Of a stretch of 38,689 nucleotides of DNA, positions 8,834 through 17,284 are shown piece after piece. The stretch lies in the NCBI GenBank assembly GCA_018240325.1, contig JAFEFZ010000263.1:1-38689 (forward strand), written 5' to 3'. The DNA comes from Pseudomonadota bacterium (GTDB lineage: Bacteria; Pseudomonadota; Gammaproteobacteria; Burkholderiales; Burkholderiaceae_C). The position numbers were made by a program, and so were the translations under genes. The notes under the pieces are model-generated. The model did no database searches. It was not told the DNA's origin and saw only the letters and a list, made by a program, of their open reading frames with translations. Positions within the stretch are counted from its first letter, which is position 1, and every line of letters begins with the position of its first letter.

Positions 8834-10145
8834 AGCCGGCACCGACGGGCCCAACGAGCGGCTGTTCGCGCGCGCGCAGCGGCTGATTCCCGGCGGCGTC
8901 AATTCGCCGGTGCGCGCCTTCCGCGCGGTCGGCGGCACGCCGCGCTTCATCCGCCGCGCGCAAGGGGCGTACCTGTGGGACGCGGCCGGGCAGCGCTACA
9001 TCGACTACATCGGCTCCTGGGGGCCGATGATCCTGGGACACGGCCACCCGGCGGTGCTCGACGCGGTGCAGCGCGCGGCGCGCGACGGCCTGAGCTTCGG
9101 CGCGCCCACCGAGGCCGAGATCGAGCTGGCCGAGGCGATCGCCGCGCTGGTGCCGGGCGTCGAGCAGGTGCGGCTGGTGTCCAGCGGCACCGAAGCCGGC
9201 ATGAGCGCGCTGCGGCTGGCGCGCGGCGTGACCGGCCGCTCGAAGATCCTGAAGTTCGAGGGCTGCTACCACGGCCACGCCGATGCGCTGCTGGTCAAGG
9301 CCGGGTCGGGGCTGGCGACCTTCGGCGTGTCCACCTCCGCCGGCGTGCCCGCCGAGGTGGTGCAGCACACGCTGGTGCTCGAGTACAACAACGTCGCCCA
9401 GCTCGACGAGGCCTTCGCGCTGCACGGTGCGCAGCTCGCCTGCGCGATCATCGAGCCGATCGCCGGCAACATGAACTTCGTGCGCGCGTCGCTGCCCTTC
9501 ATGCGCCGGCTGCGCGAGCTGTGCACCCAGCACGGCGCGCTGCTGATCCTCGACGAGGTCATGACCGGCTTTCGCGTCGCGCTCGGCGGCGCGCAGAGCC
9601 TGTACGCGGCGCAGATCCCGGGCTTTCGGCCCGACATCAGCGTGTTCGGCAAGGTGATCGGCGGCGGCATGCCGCTGGCGGCCTTCGGCGCGTCGCGCGA
9701 CATCATGAGCCGGCTCGCGCCGCTGGGGCCGGTGTACCAGGCGGGCACGCTGTCGGGCAACCCGGTGGCCACCGCCTGCGGGCTGGCGACGCTGCGCGAG
9801 ATCAGCCTGCCCGGCTTCTTCGACGCGCTCGCGGCGCGCACGCGCGCGCTGGTCGAGGGCCTGGCCGCCGCCGGCCGCGACGCCGGCGTGCCGCTCGTCG
9901 GCGACAGCGAAGGCGGCATGTTCGGCTTCTTCTTCGCGCGCTCGTTCGCAGAAGGGCTGCCGCAGCACTACGGCGCGGTGATGGCCACCGACCAGCCGCG
10001 CTTCAACCGCTTCTTCCACGCGATGCTCGACCGCGGCGTGTACTTCGCGCCGGCGCTGTACGAGGCCGGCTTCGTCAGCGCCGCGCACACGGCCGACGAC
10101 GTCGCCGCGACGCTGCAGGCCGCGGCCGCGGCGCTGCGCGCCTGA
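8823..10145 (+). CDS. hemL: Glutamate-1-semialdehyde 2,1-aminomutase
   Basis: HemL converts glutamate-1-semialdehyde to 5-aminolevulinate, the tetrapyrrole precursor in the C5 pathway; it is a PLP enzyme. The 440-residue length matches the family. It starts at a GTG inside the thiD tail ([15 protein letters not shown]). Visible landmarks are [12 protein letters not shown], the substrate-site [15 protein letters not shown], the CYHGHAD segment, [11 protein letters not shown] (PLP-binding Asp) and the Schiff-base Lys277 in [20 protein letters not shown] follows as expected. The gene ends 16 bases before mpl. Confidence 0.97.
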   Translation: MSTEAGTDGPNERLFARAQRLIPGGVNSPVRAFRAVGGTPRFIRRAQGAYLWDAAGQRYIDYIGSWGPMILGHGHPAVLDAVQRAARDGLSFGAPTEAEIELAEAIAALVPGVEQVRLVSSGTEAGMSALRLARGVTGRSKILKFEGCYHGHADALLVKAGSGLATFGVSTSAGVPAEVVQHTLVLEYNNVAQLDEAFALHGAQLACAIIEPIAGNMNFVRASLPFMRRLRELCTQHGALLILDEVMTGFRVALGGAQSLYAAQIPGFRPDISVFGKVIGGGMPLAAFGASRDIMSRLAPLGPVYQAGTLSGNPVATACGLATLREISLPGFFDALAARTRALVEGLAAAGRDAGVPLVGDSEGGMFGFFFARSFAEGLPQHYGAVMATDQPRFNRFFHAMLDRGVYFAPALYEAGFVSAAHTADDVAATLQAAAAALRA

Positions 10146-10161
10146 GCGGCTGACCCGGCCG

Positions 10162-11622
10162 ATGCACATCCACATCCTCGGCATCTGCGGCACCTTCATG
10201 GGCGGGCTGGCGGCGCTGGCGCGCGAGGCCGGCCACCGCGTGACCGGCTGCGACGCCAACGTGTACCCGCCGATGAGCGAGCAGCTGCGCGCGCTCGACA
10301 TCGAGCTGATCGAGGGCTTCGACGCGCAGCAGCTGGCGCTCGCGCCGGACCTGTTCGTGGTCGGCAACGTCGTCACCCGCGGCAACGAGCTGATGGAGGC
10401 GATCCTCGATGCCGGCGTGCGCTTCACCAGCGGCCCGCAGTGGCTGGCCGAACAGGTGCTGCCGGGCCGGCATGTGCTGGCGGTGGCCGGCACCCACGGC
10501 AAGACCACGACGACGTCGATGCTCGCCTGGATCCTGGAGGCGGCCGGACTGCAGCCGGGCTTCCTGGTGGGCGGCGTGCCCTGCAACTTCGGCGTGTCGG
10601 CGCGGCTCGGGAATGCGCACGGCGCACGGCCGGCGAGTGCAGGCAGCGCCCGGCCGGGCGGTGTGGGCGGCGCCGTGCCGGGGGGAGCGGACAGCGCCCT
10701 GAAGGCGCGTGCGGGCAGCCCCTTCGTGATCGAGGCCGACGAGTACGACACCGCGTTCTTCGACAAGCGCAGCAAGTTCGTGCACTACCGGCCGCGCACC
10801 GCGATCCTGAACAACCTCGAGTACGACCACGCCGACATCTTCCCCGACCTGGCGGCGATCGAGACCCAGTTCCACCACCTGGTGCGCACCGTGCCGCGCA
10901 GCGGCCGGCTGGTGGTGAACGCGCGCGACGAGGCGCTGGCGCGCGTGCTCGCGCGCGGCTGCTGGAGCGAGGTGCAGCGCTTCGGCACGCCCAAGGAAGA
11001 ACCCGGCGGCCTGCGCGCGCGCGGCGAACCGCACAGCTTCGACCTGCTGCGCGGCAGCCTGCGTATCGGCCATGTCGAGTGGGCGCTGCTGGGCGAGCAC
11101 AACCAGCTGAACGCGCTCGCGGCGATCGGCGCGGCCGAGCATGCGGGCGTCGCGCCCGAAGCGGCCGCGGCGGCGCTGGCGCGCTTCGAGAACGTGCGCC
11201 GCCGGCTCGAGCTGCGCGGGCAAGCCGGCGGCGTCAAGGTCTACGACGACTTCGCGCACCACCCGACCGCGATGCGCACCACCGTCGACGGGCTGCGCCG
11301 CCGCGTCGGGCAGCAGCGCATCCTGGCGGTGTTCGAGCCGCGCTCCAACACGATGAAGCTGGGCTCGATGAAGGCGCAGCTGCCGTGGGCGCTGGAGCAG
11401 GCCGACCTCGCCTTCTGCCTGCAGGGCGACTACGGCTGGGATGCGCGGCAGGCGCTGGCGCCGATGGCCGGGCGCGCCGTGGTGGCCGATACGGTCGAGG
11501 CGCTGGTCGCGCGGATCGCGGCCGCCGCCCAGCCCGGCGACCACGTGCTGTGCATGAGCAACGGCGGCTTCGGCGGCATCCACGCCAAGCTGCTGGCCGC
11601 GCTGCAGGCGCGCGCGCGCTGA
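10162..11622 (+). CDS. mpl: UDP-N-acetylmuramate:L-alanyl-gamma-D-glutamyl-meso-diaminopimelate ligase
   Basis: Mpl reattaches the recycled tripeptide L-Ala-gamma-D-Glu-meso-DAP to UDP-MurNAc during peptidoglycan recycling. The 486-residue Mur-ligase family protein starts MHIHILGICGTFMGG (nucleotide-sugar fold). The ATP loop is GTHGKTTTT, Gly110-Lys114; VIEADEYDTAFFDKRSKF and NNLEYDHADIF are characteristic of Mpl, as is YDDFAHHPTA. Between VSARLG and SPFVIEADEYD there is an extra, low-complexity Gly/Ala/Pro-rich segment of about 35 residues (10612-10716) that I do not expect in this family. It keeps the frame. The next gene starts 11 bases after the stop. Confidence 0.95.
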   Translation: MHIHILGICGTFMGGLAALAREAGHRVTGCDANVYPPMSEQLRALDIELIEGFDAQQLALAPDLFVVGNVVTRGNELMEAILDAGVRFTSGPQWLAEQVLPGRHVLAVAGTHGKTTTTSMLAWILEAAGLQPGFLVGGVPCNFGVSARLGNAHGARPASAGSARPGGVGGAVPGGADSALKARAGSPFVIEADEYDTAFFDKRSKFVHYRPRTAILNNLEYDHADIFPDLAAIETQFHHLVRTVPRSGRLVVNARDEALARVLARGCWSEVQRFGTPKEEPGGLRARGEPHSFDLLRGSLRIGHVEWALLGEHNQLNALAAIGAAEHAGVAPEAAAAALARFENVRRRLELRGQAGGVKVYDDFAHHPTAMRTTVDGLRRRVGQQRILAVFEPRSNTMKLGSMKAQLPWALEQADLAFCLQGDYGWDARQALAPMAGRAVVADTVEALVARIAAAAQPGDHVLCMSNGGFGGIHAKLLAALQARAR

Positions 11623-11632
11623 AGGCGGGCAG

Positions 11633-12226
11633 GTGGCGGCGGCGATCACCCACCTGCTGTACCTGCACGGCTTCCGCTCGTCGCCGCAGTCGTTCAAGGC
11701 GCGGCGGCTGCAAGACTGGCTGCGCGCGCATCGGCCCGACGTGCACTGGTGGTGCCCGCAGCTGCCGCCGTCGCCGCGCGCTGCTGTCGCGTTGCTGCGC
11801 GACGGCATCGCCGCCTGGCCGCAGGATGCGTCGGCGGTGCTCGGCAGCTCGCTCGGCGGCTTCTACGCGACCGTGATCGCCGAAGCCACCGGCTGGCCCG
11901 CGGTGGTGATCAACCCCGCCGTCGACCCGGCGCGCGACTTGGTGCGCTACGTCGGCGAGCAGACCGCGTACCACGACCCCGACCAGCACTTCGTCTTCCG
12001 CGCCGAGTACATCGACGAGTTGCGCGCGCTCGCGCCGGCGACGATCACCGATGCACAGCGCTATTTCGCGGTGATCGCCAAGGGCGACGAAGTGCTCGAC
12101 TGGCGCGAGATGCAGGCACGCTACGCCGGCGCGCAGCTGCGGCTGCTCGACGGCAGCGACCATGCGCTGTCGGACTTCGACGCGCACCTGCCGGCGATCC
12201 TGCGCTTCCTCGGGCTCGCCGGCTGA
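11633..12226 (+). CDS. YqiA-like alpha/beta-fold esterase
   Basis: This is a small alpha/beta hydrolase of the YqiA/UPF0227 type, a family with esterase activity on short acyl esters. The 197-residue protein begins at a GTG (MAAAITHLLYLHGFRSSPQS). LYLHGF carries the oxyanion region, the nucleophile is Ser73 in GSSLGGFYA, the acid is probably Asp in AKGDEVLDW, and the histidine is in GSDHALSDF. The spacing matches YqiA. It is tightly coupled to mpl (11 bases) and ends 105 bases from the oppositely oriented stress-protein gene. Physiological substrate unknown. Confidence 0.85.
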   Translation: MAAAITHLLYLHGFRSSPQSFKARRLQDWLRAHRPDVHWWCPQLPPSPRAAVALLRDGIAAWPQDASAVLGSSLGGFYATVIAEATGWPAVVINPAVDPARDLVRYVGEQTAYHDPDQHFVFRAEYIDELRALAPATITDAQRYFAVIAKGDEVLDWREMQARYAGAQLRLLDGSDHALSDFDAHLPAILRFLGLAG

Positions 12227-12289
12227 ATACGCCGGCCTGCGCGGACGCCTCTCGAGGACACGCCGGGCCGCCGCAGGTTTGCCTGACGT

Positions 12290-12331
12290 GCGCGGGGGCG
12301 GGCCGGACGCAGCCCGGCCTTGGGGGCGCGG
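12290..12331. repeat. GC hairpin repeat between convergent genes (family copy 1)
   Basis: This intergenic stretch contains CGCAGCCCGGCC followed by a run of G, a core also seen at 28477-28496. It lies between convergent genes (esterase and stress protein), directly after the stop of the latter. It can fold into GC-rich hairpins without a U-tract and may act as a bidirectional transcription end. Confidence 0.45.
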
Positions 12332-13213
12332 TCAGGACACCACCAGCACGTCGCGCCCGCTGTGGTGGATCACGTCGAGCGCCGTGCTGCCCAGCAGCGT
12401 CTCGGCGACCAGGCCCTGCCCGTGGCGGCCGACCACCACGCAGTCCGCCGACCAGGCTGCCGCCTGCTCGACGATGCCCAGTGCCGGCCTGGCGTCGGCC
12501 ACGGCCGCCTCGATCTCACCGGCGCCTGCCGCCCGCAGCTCAGCCGCCAGCGCGTCGAGCTTCTGCCGAGCCTGCCCATGCAAGGTCGCGAGCAGGCCGC
12601 CCGCCTGCTCGGCGCCGGCATGCTGCGCCGCGTGCTGCCACTGCGGATCGACCACGTACAGCAGCCGATGCCGTGCCGCCGGAAACAGCGCCAATGCGCG
12701 CTCGGCCGCGCGCCGCGACACTTCGCGCAGGTCGATCGCGGTGAGCACGCGCCCGTAGGGCTTCGCGCCGTCGTCGCGCACCACCAGCACCGGGCACGGC
12801 GCGTGGCGCAGCAGCCGCAGCAGGGTACCGCTCGTGCCGAGCGCAGCCGGATCGGAGCTGCGCGCCAGCACCACCGCGGCCGCGTTCATGCTGCGCGCGC
12901 GTGCCGCGATCACGGTGGCCGGCGCGCCGGCGGCGAAGTGCGTCTCGACCTTCAGGCCTTCGCGCTGCGCCAGCGCGGCGGCGAGCGCGTCGAGCTGTTG
13001 GCGCAGCGCGTTCTCGGGCGCGGCGCCGCCGCCCAGCCACTGCATGTCGAGCACCGACACCAGCGACTGCCAGGCGCTGCTGTCGAACGCATGCAGCAGC
13101 TCCAGCAGCGCGCCGTGGGCATGTGCCAGCTGCGCGGCACGCTCGACGGCTGCGTTGGCACCGGGCGAGAAATCGGTTGCCGCGATGATGCGGCGGATCG
13201 GCGGCACGGACAT
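12332..13213 (-). CDS. Tandem-domain universal stress protein (UspA family)
   Basis: This is a cytoplasmic stress protein with two UspA domains in one 293-residue chain. Domain 1 starts IRRIIAATDFSPGANAAVERA and ends with GTLLRLLRHAPCPVLVVRDDG. Domain 2 starts GRVLTAIDLREVS and ends VVVGRHGQGLVAETLLGSTA, whose G-x-x-G-x(9)-G-[ST] pattern is the ATP-binding signature; the first domain has a weaker version. The ATG at 13213 has AAGGAG about 11 bases upstream, which selects it over a TTG seven codons earlier. It is transcribed divergently from the TRAP genes with a 214-base shared upstream region. Function beyond stress survival is not shown by the sequence. Confidence 0.92.
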   Translation of the reverse strand: MSVPPIRRIIAATDFSPGANAAVERAAQLAHAHGALLELLHAFDSSAWQSLVSVLDMQWLGGGAAPENALRQQLDALAAALAQREGLKVETHFAAGAPATVIAARARSMNAAAVVLARSSDPAALGTSGTLLRLLRHAPCPVLVVRDDGAKPYGRVLTAIDLREVSRRAAERALALFPAARHRLLYVVDPQWQHAAQHAGAEQAGGLLATLHGQARQKLDALAAELRAAGAGEIEAAVADARPALGIVEQAAAWSADCVVVGRHGQGLVAETLLGSTALDVIHHSGRDVLVVS

Positions 13214-13328
13214 GGCGCGTTCGACTCCTTCCAAGGGGGTTGATTCGACCGATGACCGGCTGCGCCGGCCGCGGGCATCCTAGCCCATGCCGCCGCGTGG
13301 CCGGGGCTCGGCTGCGCAGGGCGCTCCG

Positions 13329-13334
13329 TACAAT
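13329..13334 (+). promoter_or_regulatory. Candidate -10 box upstream of dctQ
   Basis: TACAAT lies in the 214-base region between the divergent stress-protein and TRAP genes, about 93 bases before the dctQ ATG. No good -35 is visible at 17 bases. Offered as a weak candidate only. Confidence 0.3.
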
Positions 13335-13427
13335 CGCGCGCCAGCCGTGCCGGGCACGCCCACCGGTCTGCCGAGCCACCCCGATCGCGCCCGACCGCCG
13401 CGCGACCCACAGACCCCGGAGACTGCG

Positions 13428-14045
13428 ATGCAGGCCCTCATCAAGCTGTCCCAGGCGATCGACCGGCTGAACGCGACCGTCGGGCGCTACGCGATCTGGC
13501 TGATCTTCGCGGCCACCGCGATCAGCGCGCTCAACGCGGTCGTGCGCAAGCTCTTCAACTACAGCTCCAACGGCTTCCTCGAGGTGCAGTGGTACCTGTT
13601 CGCGTGGTCGTTCCTGATCGCGGCCGGCTTCACCTTGCTGCAGCGCGAGCACGTGCGCATCGACGTCGTCAACAGCCACCTGCCGAAGAAGCTGCGCGTG
13701 TGGATCGACATCGTCGGCTACGTGCTGTTCCTGACGTCCATCTGCGTGATGGTGCTGTACCTGAGCACGCCGATCGTGATCGAGAAGTTCCGCTCGGGCG
13801 AGATGTCGGGCAACCCCGGCGGCCTGATCCGCTGGCCGGTGTGGCTGGCGCTGCCGGTGGGCTTCGCGCTGCTGCTGCTGCAGGGCTGGTCGGAGCTGAT
13901 CAAGTGCATCGCCTTCCTGCGCGGCCAGGGCCCTGACCCGACCGAGAAACGCACCCACAAGACCGACGAGGAGCAGCTGATCGAGTCGCTGCGCCAGGAA
14001 GCGCAATCCGCCAGCCGCGGCGGTGCGCCCGTGCAGGCGCCCTGA
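13428..14045 (+). CDS. dctQ: TRAP transporter small membrane subunit (DctQ family)
   Basis: This is the small permease subunit of a tripartite ATP-independent periplasmic transporter, which uses ion gradients to import organic acids. The 205-residue protein has four hydrophobic segments, around IWLIFAATAISALNAVV, WYLFAWSFLIAAGFTLL, IVGYVLFLTSICVMVLYL and VWLALPVGFALLLLQGW. REHVRIDVV is typical of DctQ. A GGAG lies 6 bases before the ATG. The charged C-terminal tail (about residues 170-205) is cytoplasmic by inference. It is followed after 15 bases by dctM; the binding protein is encoded on the opposite strand. Confidence 0.93.
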   Translation: MQALIKLSQAIDRLNATVGRYAIWLIFAATAISALNAVVRKLFNYSSNGFLEVQWYLFAWSFLIAAGFTLLQREHVRIDVVNSHLPKKLRVWIDIVGYVLFLTSICVMVLYLSTPIVIEKFRSGEMSGNPGGLIRWPVWLALPVGFALLLLQGWSELIKCIAFLRGQGPDPTEKRTHKTDEEQLIESLRQEAQSASRGGAPVQAP

Positions 14046-14060
14046 GCGGGCGGACGCGCC

Positions 14061-15890
14061 ATGGCCTTCCTTTCCGCCAACTTCGCCCCCGTGATGTTCG
14101 TGGGGTTGATCGTCTTCCTGATCCTCGGCTTCCCGGTGGCCTTCAGCCTGGGCGCCGCGGGCCTGTTCTTCGGGCTGCTGGGCGTTGCGCTCGACCTGTT
14201 TCCATCGTCGATCCTCGCCGTGCTGCCGCTGCGCCTGATCGGCATCATGGCCAACGAGACGCTGCTGGCGGTGCCCTTCTTCACGCTGATGGGGCTGATC
14301 CTCGAGCGCAGCGGCATGGCCGAGGACCTGCTCGACTCGGTCGGGCAGGTGTTCGGCCCGATGCGCGGCGGCCTGGCGCTGGCGGTCGTGCTCGTCGGCG
14401 CGATGCTCGCGGCCACCACCGGCGTCGTGGCAGCGTCGGTGATCTCGATGGGCCTGATCTCGATGCCGATCATGCTGCGCTACGGCTACAGCCGCAGCCT
14501 GGCCAGCGGCGTGATCGCGGCGTCGGGCACGCTCGCGCAGATCATCCCGCCGTCGCTGGTGCTGATCGTGCTGGCCGACCAGATGGGCAAGAGCGTCGGC
14601 GAGCTGTACAAGGGCGCCTTCATCCCGGGCTTCGCGCTGATGGGGCTGTACGTGGCGTGGGTGTTCGCGCTGGCCGTCGTCAAGCCGGCCGCGGTGCCGG
14701 CGCTGCCGCCGCAGGCGCGCAGCTTCCGCGAGCCCAGCGGCAGCCACGGCTATCCGTCGCTGGCCGTGCTCGCGCTGGTGTCCACCGCGGTGGCCGTGTT
14801 CCTGGGGCGGCACATGGAGGCGGTGCACACCTGGTGGCAAGGCGAGCCGGTCGAATTCGTGCCCACCGACGAGAAGATCGTGGTGGCGATGTGCGGCGGC
14901 GTGTTCATCGCCTGGCTGATCGCCGTGGCCAACCGGCTGCTGCGCCTGGGCCTGCTGTCGAAGCTGGCCGAGCGCGTGACCTTCGTGCTGATCCCGCCGC
15001 TGCTGCTGATCTTCCTGGTGCTGGGCACGATCTTCCTGGGCGTGGCCACGCCCACCGAAGGCGGCGCGATGGGCGCGATGGGCGCGCTGATCATGGCGAT
15101 GGCGCGCCGGCGCATCAGCTGGCCGCTGCTGAAGCAGGCGCTGACGACGACGACCAAGCTGTCGTCCTTCGTGATGTTCATCCTGGTCGGCGCGACGATC
15201 TTCAGCATGGTGTTCCAGGCCGCCGACGGGCCGGTGTGGGTCGAGCACCTGCTGTCGCAACTGCCCGGCGGGCAGCTGGGGTTCCTGATCTTCGTGAACG
15301 TGCTGGTGTTCGTGCTGGCGTTCTTCCTCGACTTCTTCGAGCTGTCGTTCATCGTGGTGCCGGTGCTGGCGCCGATCGCCGCCAAGATGGGGATCGACCT
15401 GGTGTGGTTCGGCGTGCTGCTGGCGGTCAACATGCAGACCTCGTTCCTGCACCCGCCCTTCGGTTTCGCGCTGTTCTACCTGCGCTCGGTGGCGCCGGAC
15501 AAGCCGTACGTGGACACCGTCACCGGCAAGACGATGGAGCCGGTGACGACGATGCAGATCTACAAGGGCGCGATCCCCTTCCTGATCATGCAGCTCGCGA
15601 TGGTCGGCATCCTGATCGCCTTCCCCGGCATGGTCGTCACCCAGGAGAAGCTGAAGTCCGAAGCCGAACTCGACCAGATCGGCACCCAGATCCTGCAGGA
15701 CCTGGAGAACGCCCCCGCACCCAATGGCGATCAAGGCGGCGGCACCGGCATCCCGGGGCTGGGCATCGAGCCCCCGCAAAGCGAAGGCAGCACCGGCCTG
15801 CCGCCGGCGGCGGGCGCGTCGTCGCCCGAGGACGCACCGGCTGCCGACCCGCTGAAGGCGCTGGAAGAGGCCGCCCGCCGCAAGCCGTAG
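14061..15890 (+). CDS. dctM: TRAP transporter large permease subunit (DctM family)
   Basis: This is the large, substrate-translocating subunit of the TRAP transporter, in the inner membrane. The 609-residue protein has many hydrophobic helices and family landmarks such as VPFFTLMGLILERSGMAEDL, GTLAQIIPPSLVLIVLADQ and GVATPTEGGAMGA. It is longer than the common 430-residue DctM. It has a central insert of about 100 residues with extra helices (around 230-320) and a hydrophilic Gly/Pro-rich C-terminal tail of about 75 residues. Long forms like this occur in alpha-keto-acid type TRAP systems of proteobacteria. The stop is 163 bases from the convergent dctP. Confidence 0.94.
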   Translation: MAFLSANFAPVMFVGLIVFLILGFPVAFSLGAAGLFFGLLGVALDLFPSSILAVLPLRLIGIMANETLLAVPFFTLMGLILERSGMAEDLLDSVGQVFGPMRGGLALAVVLVGAMLAATTGVVAASVISMGLISMPIMLRYGYSRSLASGVIAASGTLAQIIPPSLVLIVLADQMGKSVGELYKGAFIPGFALMGLYVAWVFALAVVKPAAVPALPPQARSFREPSGSHGYPSLAVLALVSTAVAVFLGRHMEAVHTWWQGEPVEFVPTDEKIVVAMCGGVFIAWLIAVANRLLRLGLLSKLAERVTFVLIPPLLLIFLVLGTIFLGVATPTEGGAMGAMGALIMAMARRRISWPLLKQALTTTTKLSSFVMFILVGATIFSMVFQAADGPVWVEHLLSQLPGGQLGFLIFVNVLVFVLAFFLDFFELSFIVVPVLAPIAAKMGIDLVWFGVLLAVNMQTSFLHPPFGFALFYLRSVAPDKPYVDTVTGKTMEPVTTMQIYKGAIPFLIMQLAMVGILIAFPGMVVTQEKLKSEAELDQIGTQILQDLENAPAPNGDQGGGTGIPGLGIEPPQSEGSTGLPPAAGASSPEDAPAADPLKALEEAARRKP

Positions 15891-15976
15891 CCGGCCCGCA
15901 GCCGGGCGGGCTCCAACCAGGCGGCTGGGACCCGGGCGGCAGCCCCGGCCGCCGAGGCCGCCGCCGCCGCGACGCG

Positions 15977-16005
15977 AAAAAAAGCCGCGAGACGCGGCTC
16001 GCGGC
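15977..16005 (-). terminator. Intrinsic terminator of dctP
   Basis: An 8-base perfect stem (GCCGCGAG at 15984-15991, CTCGCGGC at 15998-16005) with a 6-base loop is flanked by seven A on the plus strand, that is seven U after the stem for minus-strand transcripts. This fits rho-independent ending of dctP, about 50 bases past its stop. It could also slow transcripts from dctM. Confidence 0.85.
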
Positions 16006-16053
16006 TTCCTGCGGACTGCGGCAGTGCCGGCGGCACCGCCCGGCGCGCCGGCT

Positions 16054-17136
16054 TCAGATCTTGGCCGTGGACATGTACGTGGTGAACGGCAGCTCCGACA
16101 CGCGGTTCCACAGGATCTGGTCGCGCTGGAAGGCGCGGAAGTCCTCGAAGATCTTCTTGAACTCGGGCGACTTGGCGCTGTGCTCGGCGAACACCTCCTG
16201 CGCCGCGACGAAGGCCGCGTCGACCACCGGCTTCGGGAACGGCTTGAACTGGATGCCGCTGGCCACGATGCGCTTGAGCGCCGGCGGGTTCAGCGCCATG
16301 TACTTGCTGGTGCCGTCCGTGTAGGCGGCCGCGGCGGCCGCCTGCACCATCGCCTTGTATTCGGGCGACAGCTTCGCGTAGGCCTTGTTGTTGATGAAAA
16401 ACTCCAGGTCGGCACCGCCTTCCCACCACGCATTCCAGTAGTAGTACTTGGTCACCTTGGCGTAGCCGAGCTTCTCGTCGTCGTAGGGGCCGACGAATTC
16501 GGCCGCGTCGAGCGTGCCCTTTTCGAGCGCCTGGTAGACCTCGCCGCCGGGCATGTTCTGCGCGACCACGCCGAGCCTGGCCATCGACTCGCCGAACACG
16601 CCGCCGCCCAGGCGCATCTTCAGGCCCTTGAAGTCCTCTGGCGACTTGATCTCCTTGCGGTACCAGCCGCCCATCTGGGTGCCGGTGTTGAGCGCGTTGA
16701 GCCCGTGGAAGTTGAAGCGGCCGTACAGCTCGTTGAGCAGCTTGCGGCCGTTGCCGTGCATCTTCCAGGCCAGGCTCTGGCCGGCCGTCATGCCGAAGGG
16801 CACCGCGCAGCCGAAGGCGAAGATCGGATCCTTGCCGGTGTAGTAGTAGGCGGCGGTGGTGCCCATCTCGATCGAGTCGTCGGCGAGCGCATCGACGATG
16901 CCGAAGGCGGGGATCAGCTCACCCGCCGCGTGCACCGACACCTCGAACTTGCCGCCCGACATCTCCTTGATGGTTTCGGCGAACTTCACCGAGCAGCCGT
17001 GCAGGGTATCCAGCGATTTCGGGAAGCTGGTCGCCAGGCGCCAGCGCACCGCGGCCTGCGCGTGCACCGCGGGGGCGATGCCGGCGGCCAGGACGCCGGC
17101 GATGCCGGCCTGCTTGATCAGCGAACGACGATGCAT
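16054..17136 (-). CDS. dctP: TRAP transporter solute-binding protein (DctP family, TakP-like)
   Basis: This is the periplasmic binding protein that delivers substrate to DctQM. The 360-residue precursor begins MHRRSLIKQAGIAGVLAAG, a signal peptide with a twin-arginine-like RRSLIK, ending near AVHAQA. The mature part shows WRLATSFPKSLDTLHG, the ligand-arginine region GLKMRLGG and the segment AAEFVGPYDDEKLG. These resemble TakP-type proteins, which bind alpha-keto acids, so a small keto or hydroxy acid is the likely ligand (inference). An AAGGAG lies 8 bases before the ATG. It is convergent with dctQM, an uncommon split, and diverges from the RNase gene. Confidence 0.93.
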   Translation of the reverse strand: MHRRSLIKQAGIAGVLAAGIAPAVHAQAAVRWRLATSFPKSLDTLHGCSVKFAETIKEMSGGKFEVSVHAAGELIPAFGIVDALADDSIEMGTTAAYYYTGKDPIFAFGCAVPFGMTAGQSLAWKMHGNGRKLLNELYGRFNFHGLNALNTGTQMGGWYRKEIKSPEDFKGLKMRLGGGVFGESMARLGVVAQNMPGGEVYQALEKGTLDAAEFVGPYDDEKLGYAKVTKYYYWNAWWEGGADLEFFINNKAYAKLSPEYKAMVQAAAAAAYTDGTSKYMALNPPALKRIVASGIQFKPFPKPVVDAAFVAAQEVFAEHSAKSPEFKKIFEDFRAFQRDQILWNRVSELPFTTYMSTAKI

Positions 17137-17271
17137 CTGCGTGTCTCCTTCCAGGTGGGATCGGGGTGCGGGCGAGTGTAGCGGCCTGCGGATCGGCAAG
17201 GCCGGCAGGGATTCACGCGGCGCGGCGGCAGGCTGCGCTGCGCCGGGGCAAGGCGGCGGCGGCGCTCGGGC

Positions 17272-17277
17272 GACAAT
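17272..17277 (+). promoter_or_regulatory. Candidate -10 box giving a leaderless RNase II mRNA
   Basis: GACAAT ends 7 bases before the ATG at 17285. Transcription from such a box would begin at or next to the A of the ATG. No Shine-Dalgarno is visible in between. The same layout recurs at 22144 and 31298. Confidence 0.45.
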
Positions 17278-17284
17278 CGCACCG

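Noticed and set aside
12540-15779. A 1079-codon minus-strand open frame across the TRAP genes
   Set aside because: It is His/Arg/Gln-rich without domains and is opposite convincing dctQ and dctM membrane proteins.
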